Source: Chloroflexi bacterium TSY
Lineage (GTDB): Bacteria; Chloroflexota; Anaerolineae; Caldilineales; Caldilineaceae
Direction of reading: 5' to 3'
NCBI GenBank assembly: GCA_019217005.1
Contig: JAHBNG010000076.1
Span: forward strand, 1-64,000
Length of the DNA: 64,000 nucleotides
This document shows, one piece after another, positions 8,389 through 16,910 of the stretch (position 1 is the stretch's first letter; each line of letters opens with the position of its first letter). A model generated the notes under the pieces. That model saw only the letters and a list, made by a program, of their open reading frames with translations. It was not told where the DNA came from and ran no database searches. The position numbers and the translations under genes are program-made.

Positions 8389-10744
8389 TCAGGCGTCTGT
8401 GGCTTTGTGTTTGCGCATCTTGTAACGTTTGCGATGGAGGGCCTTGGCTTTGAGTTGCTTGATGAGCTGGTCCGAGGCGTCGATGAGATAGCAACGTTGG
8501 TGGGGATGTCGTGTGACCACTTCTGGCGGAATGGCTCCCCTGAATATCTGGCGGCGAACCCACTCTTTGTCGGCTCCACACTCGATAGCAAGGCCACGGG
8601 CAGTGAATTTGCCATCGACTTTGGGCGGTGTTTGCTTGCCAGCAGGACGCACAGACCAGCCTTGTCTGAGTCTGAGATTGCGAATGATGGCATGAGTAAG
8701 AGCGGAACCGTCCATGGCTGTGAAGGCTTCTTTGTTAAGCAGTTCAGCGATATCGCTGTCGGATGCGCCTTGTTCCCAGAGCTGGTGAATGCGCTTAAGC
8801 ATCTCTGGGTAAAAGGGGACCTCCTCCCACTTTTGAAAGGGGCGGTTGGCGGCAAAGAGGCTGTAATGACCGGAGAGCCAGACGATTTTGACTTCGATGG
8901 TGATTCTGTCTTTGGGGGTGAGGATGACTTTGGCGATGAGGCTACGCAGCAACTCTTTCTGGTCGGGATAGGATAGTTCAGGCCAAAGAGCAGGCAGGGT
9001 ATCGGAGATATGCTGGAACTACTGCTGAAGCTGGGGCGAGATGCCTGGGGTAGTCTGCTGTTGCTGAAAGCAGGCGTATTCTCGTTGGGTTTCGTGGAGG
9101 GTACCAAGCTTCTCTTCCCACCGTTTTTCGAGGGAGGCAGTGACAAGTCTATTTTCGGGGTCGGCTTGGCTGTATTGCCGTTCGGCTCGTTGGGCTTCGT
9201 ATTCGGCCCTCTCAAGACGCTGCTGCCACTGGTGGTCTAGCTTGGCATGGTCTTGTTGCTGTTGTTCAAGAAGGGCCGCCAGAGCATCTAACTGGGCGGG
9301 TTGAATGGCTTCAAAGAAAGCTTGGACCACAATCTCATCAATCTTGGGGGCTGTGACAAAGAGACAGCTCTTGCGACCATAGCTGTCATAGAGTTGGGAA
9401 CAGGCATAGGTTGGTGTGTTGCGGTAGCGAATGTGCATCCGGTACCCACAACAGCCACACCAGACCAGGCCCTGTAGTAGAGCTTTGCCTTCCCGTGCAG
9501 CCCCTTGAGCCGCTTGCATGGCCTTTTCATAATGCATAGCGTTCTGGCTCAATCGTTCTTGGTTAGCTAAATATTGCTCCCAAGAGATGTAGGCTGGGTA
9601 GACGTCTTGCTGGAGGTGAATCCATTCGTCCATGGGGCGAGTGATGCTGCCGCTTCTGGGTGAACCAAAGGTCATCCGTTTGGCCCGATCTACTTGCTTA
9701 CGCCCGTGAGCGAAGGCACCCGCATAGGCCGGATTCTTGATGATTGGGTTGATACTGTTGTAGGATGGCTCTTTCCACAATATCTCACCGTGGAACGCAC
9801 CTCCTGTCTGCCGCCTAGGGATGAGAATCTGGTTGTCGAGGCAATAGCGAAGCACTTTGGAACAGCTACCCAACTCGGCAAACTTGTCCAGAATGAGTTG
9901 GATAGCGCTTTGGACCTGCTGGTCTGGGTCTTTGTAGACTCAGTAGATCCAAATTTCAGGTTTTGAGAGAGAATTCTGGCTAAACAGTTGACATAAATAC
10001 AAATTTGCCGGTCGATATCTAGTTTTTGCGTTAGATTTGGGCGATTTTCAGATATGAAATAGGTTGTTTTCTGTAACCGAAATCTGAATAAATGACTCCA
10101 AAATCCCTGCAATCTCGACTGAAAATCGCCAAAAACGCCAAATTTGGATCTACTGAGACTACATTATCTCGTTCCCGAACCAGCCCTGTTGGTAATGGCT
10201 GACGGTACTCAGATCGCATGATCTTGTTCATCCTACCTGTATCCAGCCGCTGGCGGATGAGGTGTAGTTCCAATTCGCTCATGGTCCCTTTCAACCCAAG
10301 CACCATGCGGTCATTGAAGTCCTTGGGGTCATAGATGGCATCGTTATCGGCGATGAGGACGCCAAAGACATCAGCCAACTGGACCAGTGGAAACCAATCC
10401 GCATTATTGCGGGCGATGCGCGATACTTCGTAGCCAAAGATGATACCAACTTGACTCATGGAAACCAGACTCAGGATCTCCTGAAAGCCTAGACGGTCAT
10501 TGCTGCTGCTGCCTGAGATTCCTTGGTCGCTGTCGACGACTCGGATTTGATCTTCCGGCCAGCCCAACGCTTTCGCTCGTTCTTCCAGTCTGTATTGATT
10601 GACTTGGCTTTCTGTGTTCTCTCGAACCTGTTTCAGAGAAGATTGGCGCACATAGATACAAGCTAGCCGCTGACGATGAGTTGCCTGGATCTTTTGGCTA
10701 CCATTGAACATGAAGGCGGGATTATTTGCTTGGCTCATAAGCAA
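8389..10744 (-). pseudogene. Large serine recombinase, split by MITE and stop codon
   Basis: The N-terminal resolvase domain (RLACIYVRQSSLKQ with the catalytic Ser, VVDSDQGISG, GYEVSRIARN) runs from 10744 to about 10165. A 223-bp MITE then interrupts the frame. The recombinase domain (NPAYAGAFAHGRKQ) and zinc ribbon (GLVWCGCCGYRMHIRY ... YACSQL) follow to 9019, where an in-frame TAG replaces a Gln-like codon. The same frame continues (LLRSLIAKVILTP) to a C-terminal HTH-like tail ending at 8389. Without the damage it would be about 710 residues, normal for this family. Simple removal of the MITE leaves the frame one nucleotide off, so further damage exists or the target duplication is not a plain TA. 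Confidence 0.85.
9937..10159. mobile_element. MITE-A copy 1 (223 bp), inside recombinase gene
   Basis: A non-coding 223-bp element with termini GACTCAGTAGATCCAAATTT and, inverted, GTCTCAGTAGATCCAAATTT. It is bordered by TA on both sides (9935-9936, 10160-10161). A copy in opposite orientation at 37720-37942 has the same length and differs at about two positions. Short length, terminal inverted repeats and no ORF identify a miniature inverted-repeat element; TA borders suggest an IS630/Tc1-type transposase acts in trans. Confidence 0.85.
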
Positions 10745-10916
10745 CCTCCTTCCTTTCGGTTCTCTTTTGCATCAGTGTCAGACAAATCTGGATGAGACTT
10801 TGAATAATCTGTTGCTGTTGACTTGGAGCCAGTTTGCTCCAGATTTGATTCGCCTCGGTCTGGATAGCTTGGGTTTGGGCCATCGGGGGTTCCTCGGGCG
10901 TCTTGTTTTGTGGCAT
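10722..10916 (-). CDS. Small recombinase-associated protein
   Basis: A 64-residue, glutamine-rich helical protein (IWSKLAPSQQQQIIQSLIQI) whose end overlaps the start of the recombinase gene by about 23 bp, implying translational coupling. An alternative start lies 11 codons in (MAQTQAIQTEA). Small ORFs of this type commonly precede serine recombinases in mobile cassettes. I do not recognise a named family. It overlaps the tail of the next gene in another frame. Confidence 0.55.
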   Translation of the reverse strand: MPQNKTPEEPPMAQTQAIQTEANQIWSKLAPSQQQQIIQSLIQICLTLMQKRTERKEVAYEPSK

Positions 10917-11236
10917 TGCTGGAGTTCTCCTTGATTTTCGCTTCGATGCGACTGTACCGCTCCAGCAATTCTCCCATAACTACCAAATTTAGGGGGGACG
11001 GATATTCTAGTGGTTCAAAGCCTCCTTGGTCTGTTATACTTATCGGTATTCGCCGCCAAATGTCTTTTTGTAATTCTACTGTGCAGACAGGCCCTTCTTT
11101 TCCGTCTGCACTGATGGTTACGACTTTTAGCTTTTGCCCGCATAATGCGTGGCGGGGATCGACTACTGTTACATGCGAAACTTCGCACGTTGTACTACAT
11201 GGGGTAGTGATTACATCGAGTGAACATTCCGTCCTG
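10735..11236 (-). CDS. DUF5372-like protein of recombinase cassette
   Basis: The reading frame holds VSHVTVVDPRHALCGQKLKV, GKEGPVCTVELQKD and IWRRIPISITDQGGFEP, which fit the pattern of DUF5372 proteins encoded beside serine recombinases. No ATG, GTG or TTG start is found in frame between the upstream stop near 11361 and the conserved part, so the 5' end is uncertain or lost. The tail beyond MGELLERYSRIEAKIKE overlaps the next gene in another frame. A diverged second copy of the conserved part lies at 15569-15745, next to a group II intron. Confidence 0.5.
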
Positions 11237-11462
11237 GTGACCCAGCTAACCGCGCGGCTTTTTGGATGTTTTCGGCTTGTTCGGTTCTTGTTCGTTCGTG
11301 ATGGGATCGGCGTCGAACCCGCTGGGCACCTGAGCCAGGCGTTAGCCAGCCTAATGTTGATTTATTAGGCGTTGAATTGCTGCATATGAATATTACAATT
11401 TGTTGAACAGGGGCGAACTAATTGTGAAATGCTTGGATAATACAATTTAATTCAAATATGAT

Positions 11463-12413
11463 ATGAAAATCATTAAGTCACTTGCAATTTACTATCTGCT
11501 AACAATCCTGCTATTAGCGTTAGTGCCAATACTTAGTGCCTTGTTCGGAATCTCTATGGATTTCGAAAGCATTGCTGTGAAGGCGTCAGAGCAAAGTGGT
11601 ATTCTCTGGACTTCGAATCTAATCAACGTCATCCGTTTGAGTCTGATTGAGCCAGGTTTGTGGCTCCTGATTCTTGGCTCTTTCGTGCCGACTCTCGCTG
11701 CATTAGTTGTACTATTGTGGACGAGAGACCGAACTGGATTAAGGACCTTGCTTAGGCGCTTTAACCCACTGGGTATTAGCCATGTTTCTATCAAAAGAGC
11801 CATTAGCAACTATGCGTTGTTGATCGGCGGAATCTTGTTTTGCCTCACATTAACCTTCTGGATTAGAAACACCATTGGAGCAAGTTATCAAAGGGAAAAC
11901 CTTTCACTTGGTGCTGGTTTGCTTTTAACAATCTTGTTTTCTGGTCTCTTTGATCAGGGTGCTGTTCTAGAAGAACCGGGATGGAGGGGATATGCGACCC
12001 CCCTGTTCCAAGGTGGTGGTGTTAATCCGTTGGTAGCGGCTATTGTGATAGGTATTGCCTGGTCATTTTGGCATATACCGCGAGATGTTGTAACCGGATT
12101 GATTGCAGGTCTTGGGCCTCTAAATTATCTGTTTCTGTATTTGCCCGCTTTTACGCTCGGCACCGTAACCGTATCAATCATTGCAGCTTTATTTATGAAT
12201 CGTATAGGAGGCAGTCTTATACCTGCTATATTAGTGCATGGGCTTGCCAATGATGCTATCGGTATTGCTGGACAAGCGACTATACAACAAGCATTGACAC
12301 CGGGTCATCAAATTACTAAAGCATTACCATTTTTGGCCTTTGCGATTCTATTGGTTATTTGGCAAGGATCAACGCTCGCTTATGATGGCTCGGTCAAGGT
12401 AAAGAGCAAGTAG
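11463..12413 (+). CDS. CPBP-family intramembrane protease (CAAX/Abi-type)
   Basis: A 316-residue membrane protein with about eight hydrophobic segments. It carries the CPBP (Rce1-like) motifs: EEPGWRGY near residue 170 (motif 1, catalytic Glu pair and Arg), SFWHIPRDV near 200 (motif 2, His) and HGLANDAIG near 260 (motif 3, His and Asn/Asp). These place a glutamate-type active site inside the membrane. Family members cleave prenylated proteins in eukaryotes and act in bacteriocin immunity or unknown roles in bacteria; the substrate here is unknown. It stands alone on its strand between the recombinase cassette and repeats. The ribosome-binding site is weak. Confidence 0.85.
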   Translation: MKIIKSLAIYYLLTILLLALVPILSALFGISMDFESIAVKASEQSGILWTSNLINVIRLSLIEPGLWLLILGSFVPTLAALVVLLWTRDRTGLRTLLRRFNPLGISHVSIKRAISNYALLIGGILFCLTLTFWIRNTIGASYQRENLSLGAGLLLTILFSGLFDQGAVLEEPGWRGYATPLFQGGGVNPLVAAIVIGIAWSFWHIPRDVVTGLIAGLGPLNYLFLYLPAFTLGTVTVSIIAALFMNRIGGSLIPAILVHGLANDAIGIAGQATIQQALTPGHQITKALPFLAFAILLVIWQGSTLAYDGSVKVKSK

Positions 12414-12612
12414 TCAGTGCACCCGTAGATAGTAAGAGACACCTGCCCAACAACGCTTCCAGCTGACGATGCGGCTGAAGCGGCCGTTATAATACCTCCT
12501 GCCAAACGACAATTGGTATCCACTAGATCCTAACACTAACCGCGCGCCGCGACAAATGCCAATTCATTACGAGTACGTAAGCAAAATATAGCTGCTTGTT
12601 TCCGTGAATTTT
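12414..12612. other. Non-coding stretch
   Basis: No supported gene. It contains GC-rich partial inverted repeats (GATGCGGCTGAAGCGGCCG near 12468) and leads into repeat R1 copy b. Superficially integron-like, but core sites are lacking. Confidence 0.3.
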
Positions 12613-12701
12613 ATCGGGTACAATGTGGTTGAGGGGCGTGAAACTGCTCGGGCATTCGGGGCGGGTCGTCTAGTTTCTTGGCGAGCTCATCTCGTTATGT
12701 C
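12613..12701 (+). repeat. Interspersed repeat R1, copy b
   Basis: The best preserved copy. Shared stretches include ATCGGGTACAATG, GGCGTGAAACTGCTCGG, GGGCATTCGG, GCGGGTCGTCTAG and CGTTATGTC. It is downstream of the CPBP protease gene. About 145 bp of featureless sequence follows before the degenerate array. Confidence 0.55.
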
Positions 12702-12845
12702 AAATTATGTATAGGAGAAGCAACTTAATCTCTTTCAGTTGTTAGGGCTGGTAATGCTCTCAACTATAGCGTTCCAAGCCGCCGACCTGGTTAGTCCACA
12801 AGAAGGATTGGCATAGCCATCATTTAGAAATCCCAAGAGCAAGTT

Positions 12846-13225
12846 GTCTCTACTATCGAGGCTGAATATTGACTTGTATGATCCTGGCACAGCGACAGGC
12901 GAAGACATTTTCTGTCGTGGCTGAATATCGTCTTGTATGTATCGGCAAACCTATGTATGAAAGCCGTCTCTGCTGTTAAATGCGTCTATCGTTGGGGTGG
13001 TTCATTTTAGCTGGATAGATAGGTTTACACTTTTAGAAACAGAAAGAACGTTTATATTCTCTGATTTCGCCGGTTCTCAGAGAGAAAACGGTCTCATATA
13101 GATTTTTGTCTATATATCAAAAGTGTAAACCTAATTTTGAACCACCCCCTATCGTTAAGTATCAATGTGGACACAGTCATATGCATAAGACGTCTCTACT
13201 CTCGAACGTGAAGCGTGATATAATA
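12846..13225. repeat. Degenerate 60-bp-period array (possible CRISPR relic)
   Basis: GTCTCTAC or GTCTCTGC starts units at 12846, 12966 and 13192. A fourth, weaker unit starts near 12906 and shares GGCTGAATAT-N4-CTTGTATG with the first at an offset of 59 bp. Subtracting the 155-bp MITE plus its 8-bp target duplication makes the spacing between the last two 63 bp, so the array was regular before the insertion. A repeat of about 35 bp plus a spacer of about 25 bp would fit CRISPR, but the units are poorly conserved and there are no cas genes. Confidence 0.35.
12994..13148. mobile_element. MITE-B (155 bp) with 8-bp target duplication
   Basis: The termini GGGGTGGTTCA and TGAACCACCCC are perfect complements, and the inner blocks AGGTTTACACTTTT and AAAAGTGTAAACCT continue the pairing after 16 unpaired bases on the left. 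The 8-bp direct repeat CTATCGTT flanks it (12986-12993 and 13149-13156). No ORF is present. It was inserted into a unit of the degenerate array. The parental IS is not in this window; an 8-bp duplication is compatible with ISL3- or IS1595-type elements. Confidence 0.75.
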
Positions 13226-13262
13226 TCTGTAACAGAAGAGCCGATTTGAAAGCAGGTATGTT

Positions 13263-13490
13263 GTGACCGCAGATGATATCATTGGTGAAATCACACAGAT
13301 TGAGACAATTGCGCCTGGAACAGGTGTTCAAATTCGCAAGCATTTAAATCGGGAACATGGACGTGGTCGTTGGCGTAAGCGCAAAGGGGTCGCGTTAGTG
13401 CGAGACGATTATGATAATCCGCGTTTAGCAGAGATTCATTGGTTCGAGGCACATGGTATCGGGCGCAGGGATTACAAGCGGAAGAGATAG
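13263..13490 (+). CDS. Small basic protein, putative toxin of RHH pair
   Basis: A 75-residue basic protein starting at GTG 13263. The C-terminal two thirds is rich in Arg/Lys (IRKHLNREHGRGRWRKRKG ... GIGRRDYKRKR) with an LAEIHWFEAHGIG stretch. No membrane segment is seen. It is followed 14 bp later by a protein with a ribbon-helix-helix-like C-terminus, the arrangement of a toxin-antitoxin module. Toxin activity is inferred from position and size only. Confidence 0.5.
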   Translation: MTADDIIGEITQIETIAPGTGVQIRKHLNREHGRGRWRKRKGVALVRDDYDNPRLAEIHWFEAHGIGRRDYKRKR

Positions 13491-13504
13491 CTGGAAAAGT
13501 AAAT

Positions 13505-13840
13505 ATGAAATATGTACGTTGCATTAATAATCAAGGGAATGAGGCGTCTTTAGAAATCGGAGTCCTGTATCGGGTACTTTCGACGACAGCCGTTGAAGAC
13601 GAATCTGGCATGATACGCGTCATTGACAACGAGGGCGAAGATTATCTATATCCAAGTCGTTGGTTTGAAGCCGTCCCGACTCAGGTACTGGCATCAGATA
13701 TGTCTGAGTTAGTGACAGTTCACATGAGTACTCTTTCCAAGATAGCCATTCGAGATATGGCGAATGCCAAAGGTATATCCATGTCGGCACTTGTACGCGA
13801 GTGGATAGATGAACGACTAGACTTACCGGAAGTAGCGTAG
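13505..13840 (+). CDS. Putative antitoxin with C-terminal RHH-like domain
   Basis: 111 residues from ATG 13505. The N-terminal half (KYVRCINNQGNEASLEIGVL ... GEDYLYPSRWFEAV) looks like a small SH3-like beta barrel found in several short bacterial proteins. The C-terminal 40 residues (LSKIAIRDMANAKGISMSAL, VREWIDERL) look like a CopG-type ribbon-helix-helix. This fits an autoregulatory antitoxin for the preceding small basic protein. An alternative upstream start at 13439 overlaps that gene and seems less likely. Repeat R1 copy d begins 50 bp downstream. Confidence 0.55.
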   Translation: MKYVRCINNQGNEASLEIGVLYRVLSTTAVEDESGMIRVIDNEGEDYLYPSRWFEAVPTQVLASDMSELVTVHMSTLSKIAIRDMANAKGISMSALVREWIDERLDLPEVA

Positions 13841-13889
13841 TCGGCGATAGTCTTCGGGTTTTATTGTGCATTCTCAAGCACAGTGGGCA

Positions 13890-13979
13890 CGGGTGGCATC
13901 GAAGTGCCTGCGAATTTGGTACAAGTCGTATAGTTTCTTGGTGGCGCGGCAAGTTTGTCGCCGCGAACATTACATCGAC
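13890..13979 (+). repeat. Interspersed repeat R1, copy d (most diverged)
   Basis: Shares GGGTGGCATCGAAGTGCC, CAAGTCGTATAGTTTCTTGG and AACATTACATCGAC with the other copies at the same relative spacing. It contains an inserted GC-rich hairpin GGCGCGGCAAGTTTGTCGCC. It lies just after the putative antitoxin gene. Confidence 0.4.
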
Positions 13980-14072
13980 AAGGACCGGGGGAACAGCACG
14001 CCGCATTGGCTGTTCGGTGGGCCATGTTGTTTCCTCGCTTGTATCTGGTCGGGCCGTCTTTCCCGGCCTGTC

Positions 14073-15535
14073 ATGTGTGCGAGTGTGATTCGTTCGCTCG
14101 AAACTGCGAGAAAAGCAGTAACAGTTCGTAGGGGAAGAGCGACAATGGTTCGAGTGTGGTTCCTTTGTGCATGGACGATCGACAACTGTCTGTACAAGTC
14201 GGTGAGAAATGAGGCGACGGTAAACCTCAGCTTAACTCCGACCTCTTCGATGGATGAGAGAAAGCACCTTCTTGCGGCATAGGTGTGGCAACGTGTGTCG
14301 GGAGCAAAGAAGGAAAGGGGATAAAGTCTGGGCCAGACGGATGGAAGCCCCAAGCGGGTGGCTAGCGGTAACGACTAGGATAGGAGACTGTCCAGAGGGT
14401 GAAGTGAAGGTGTGATCGAAGCGTCCCTTCGGCAGAGGGCTCAGGGCAGGCTGTCAATGACAACCAGCCTAAGCCGGCTGAGAGGCAGGACCCAGCAGGG
14501 AAAGCGTTCAGTGGTCATGTGAGTAGGCTAGCACATGGCATCCATTCACGAAGAGCGTCGGCGTAAAGCACTGCCCTAAGGTCACGGAAAATGGAAAGAC
14601 GGAACGAAGTAACCCATCTGTGGCTCTCTGGACGATGATGCCCTTAGTCGGTCAGAGGAGTCAGCCAAGGCGCACGCCATAGGTGGGCAGGATTCAAAGG
14701 CGCTCGGTAACGTGAGAGATAAGCTGACGTGGGGAGGTTGCGTAGCAGATAGAGGAGTCAGCGGAGAATAGGTCTTATGGCAGTGACTGAGATAACTTGT
14801 GAAATGCCAGGTGTCATCCAGTTAACTGAAGGCTGGCAGATGTTGAACTGGCGGGAACTCCAGCGCAATGTCTATCGTCTCCAACGACCGCTGGGGATAC
14901 CAACCATGAGGACCGGGCACGTCAAGCCCTGGTTAAGCTCGTGTTGAAACCGGAATGGGAAGCGAAATTCGAAGGCAACGTCTATGGCTTTCGACCCGGA
15001 CGCAGTACATGGGACGCCATCCAAGCGATTCTCAGCTATATCTGTCGCCTGCCCAAGTGTGTGCTGGATGCCGATATCGAGAAATGCTTGGACAGAATCA
15101 ACCATGAGGTCCTCCTCGACAAGCTCAAGAGTTTGCCAGCGACAACGGCACTGTTCGGGGCTGGCTGAAGGCGGGCGTGGTGGATGAAGAGAACACCACC
15201 CATCCTGAAGCTGGCACACCCCAAGGCGGCGTGATTTCACCATTGCTCATGAATGTTGCCCTTCATGGCTTGGAGTCATATATCGTCTCCTGCCTGCCCA
15301 AGAGTCGCAGACCTGCCGTCATTCGCTATGCCGACGACCGGGTCATTCTGCATCCTGACTTGGCGACAATTCAGATGCTCCAGACAAAGGCCGAAGCATG
15401 GCTAGCGACCATCGGTCTCAACTTGAAGGCGTCCAAGACACGTATCACACACACTTCAGGCTCATGAAGGCCATCTGGGCTTCGACTTTCTTGGCTTTAC
15501 TGTCCGCCAATTCACAGGGGCAATGGATAGCGAAT
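14073..15535 (+). mobile_element. Group II intron, truncated at 3' end
   Basis: A GTGCGAG-type 5' boundary near 14073 is followed by about 700 bp of structured, non-coding sequence with runs typical of bacterial group II intron ribozyme domains (for example CAACCAGCCTAAGCCGGCTG and CCTAAGGTCACGGAAAATGG). A maturase/reverse transcriptase pseudogene follows from 14777. The sequence breaks off within the RT gene near 15535, and no domain V/VI is visible before an unrelated DUF5372 fragment starts at 15569. The exact 5' end is uncertain. Confidence 0.65.
14777..15535 (+). pseudogene. ltrA: Group II intron reverse transcriptase/maturase, deleted and frameshifted
   Basis: ATG 14777 opens with GVIQLTEGWQMLNWRELQRN and VYRLQ, then jumps directly to RPLGIPTM. 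A block of roughly 85 residues that normally lies between is missing. After a frame change the RT core continues: KPEWEAKFEGNVYGFRPGRS, AGTPQGGVISPLLMN and the YADD catalytic box RYADDRVI. Another frame change precedes HLGFDFLGFTVRQF, after which homology ends; the maturase X domain and endonuclease domain are absent. It is clearly non-functional. Confidence 0.85.
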
Positions 15536-15568
15536 CGGTTCATGACGACCCGCGTCCGTTAGACTTAG

Positions 15569-15745
15569 CGGTATGCGTCGCCAAATGTCTTTTTATAGCT
15601 CAACCGTGCAGATGGGGCCTTCTTTGCCATCTTCGCTGATTTTGACAACTTTTAGCTTCTGCCCGCACAATGCGTGGCGGGGATCCGTTACTGTTACATG
15701 CGAAACTTCGCACGTTGTACGGCTTGGGGTAGTGACTTCATCAGG
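15569..15745 (-). pseudogene. DUF5372-like fragment
   Basis: The minus strand reads VSHVTVTDPRHALCGQKLKV, GKEGPICTVEL, stop, KDIWRRIP, closely parallel to the gene at 10735-11236 including the upstream TTCEVSH part. It has an in-frame stop in place of a Gln codon and is cut off after WRRIP by the group II intron remnant. It marks a second, destroyed recombinase cassette. Confidence 0.6.
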
Positions 15746-16054
15746 GTAACATTATGTCAAGCCGACCCTTGGTGATCTCGGCCGTTTGGAAGTGGTCGCC
15801 CGTGCCATCTGATCTTGTTTGGGGTGTTGGTCGCGTCGCACCCAGGGCGGCTTACATGTGCGTTGGGTAGGCTAGCTCAACAATACCGTCCTGCCCGACT
15901 AGATCGCCTTCCTAACAAGAGCTTAATGCCGACGCGCCAAAGGAAACAAGCGCACGGCTTTAGCAACTATTGGGCGAGAAATCCGCAAGTGCGAATTAAA
16001 GATAAGAAGCATTAGAAGAGAGTCACAATGGAAGCTCTACGGAAAATCTGATTC
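15746..16054. other. Non-coding stretch
   Basis: No supported gene. It begins with AACATTATGTC, the same end motif as repeat R1 copy a. It contains ACAAGAGCTTAATGCCGACG, a pattern common in intergenic remnants of this region. The leader of the WYL regulator lies at the right edge. Confidence 0.3.
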
Positions 16055-16747
16055 GTGAATAATAACGAGACAAAACGGATTTCACGATTGACTGAAATCA
16101 TCACCCAATTGCAGACCAAAAGGCTTTTGACCGCATCTGAACTTGCCGCCAAATTTTCAGTAAGTATCAGGACAATTTATAGAGATATTAGAGCATTGGA
16201 ACAAGCTGGCATTCCAATTTATGTTGAAGAAGGTAAAGGGTACGGAATTATGGATCATTACAGGCTCCCGCCTGTGATGTTTACAGAAAGCGAAGCAAAT
16301 GCATTAATTACTGCTGAACAATTAGTTCTGAAAAACAAAGATTCATCTTTAATCAAAGATTATTCAGACGCGATCGATAAAATCAAGTCTATACTAAATC
16401 GAAATGTAAAAGACAAAGCCAACTTGCTTTCTGAACGGACACAATTCAGCCAACTCAAGGATATTGAAAGAACGAGTACTAATTTATCTGCCTTGCAATT
16501 TGCGCTGACCAATTTTTTTTTGACAAGAATTGAATATACAAATGCGACCAATAAAACTACGAACAGAACGATTGAGCCATTTGCTTTGTTAAGCGCACGG
16601 GAGGGTTGGTTATTGGTGGCGTGGTGCCGTTTGCGTAAGGAATTTCGGCATTTTCGACTGGATAGGATTAGAAAGTTAGAGGTCCTTTCCGAAGGATTTA
16701 CTCCTCACGATATGACTTTACAAGAATTTTTTGATCGCTACCACTGA
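16055..16747 (+). CDS. HTH-WYL transcriptional regulator (YafY-like)
   Basis: A 230-residue DNA-binding regulator starting at GTG 16055. Residues about 8-60 form a DeoR/HTH_11-type winged helix (LTEIITQLQTKRLLTASELA ... SIRTIYRDIRALEQAG). Residues about 135-215 form a WYL domain (IEYTNATNKTTNRTIEPF, GWLLVAWCRLRKEFRHFRLD), where the WYL triad is represented by WLLVAW. WYL domains bind nucleic acids or other ligands and regulate the HTH. An alpha/beta hydrolase gene follows 163 bp downstream on the same strand, with TATAAT at 16788-16793, and may be its target. The gene is intact. Confidence 0.85.
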   Translation: MNNNETKRISRLTEIITQLQTKRLLTASELAAKFSVSIRTIYRDIRALEQAGIPIYVEEGKGYGIMDHYRLPPVMFTESEANALITAEQLVLKNKDSSLIKDYSDAIDKIKSILNRNVKDKANLLSERTQFSQLKDIERTSTNLSALQFALTNFFLTRIEYTNATNKTTNRTIEPFALLSAREGWLLVAWCRLRKEFRHFRLDRIRKLEVLSEGFTPHDMTLQEFFDRYH

Positions 16748-16910
16748 TTTTTTAGACCCCTGACATACCGTTGTCACAACGCTCCTCTATAATGCTAAGG
16801 ACTTATGCATACCCTTGGTTTTGATACGGCGAACCGCAGCCTACTCAACCGGCGGCAGGCATAAGCTCTAATGCTGATACATTCTCAAAAAATAGTGGAG
16901 ATTTTAGACA

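Noticed and set aside
8251..8976. Long plus-strand ORF over the recombinase C-terminus
   Set aside because: It is antisense to a frame with clear recombinase homology and has no ribosome-binding site or family features.
11336..16000. Integron-like attC sites (GCGTTAGCC, CAACAACGCTTCCAGC, CTAACAAGAGCTTAATGCC)
   Set aside because: The sequences recall attC boundaries, but proper RYYYAAC/GTTRRRY core pairs with a foldable site are missing and no integron integrase is present.
15815..16015. 66-residue plus-strand ORF before the WYL regulator
   Set aside because: Lies in repeat-like non-coding sequence, has no ribosome-binding site and no family match.
16772..16793. TTGTCA plus TATAAT as the promoter of the epoxide hydrolase gene
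   Set aside because: The spacing is only about 11 bp, too short for a standard promoter; TATAAT alone may still be a -10 box with another upstream element.
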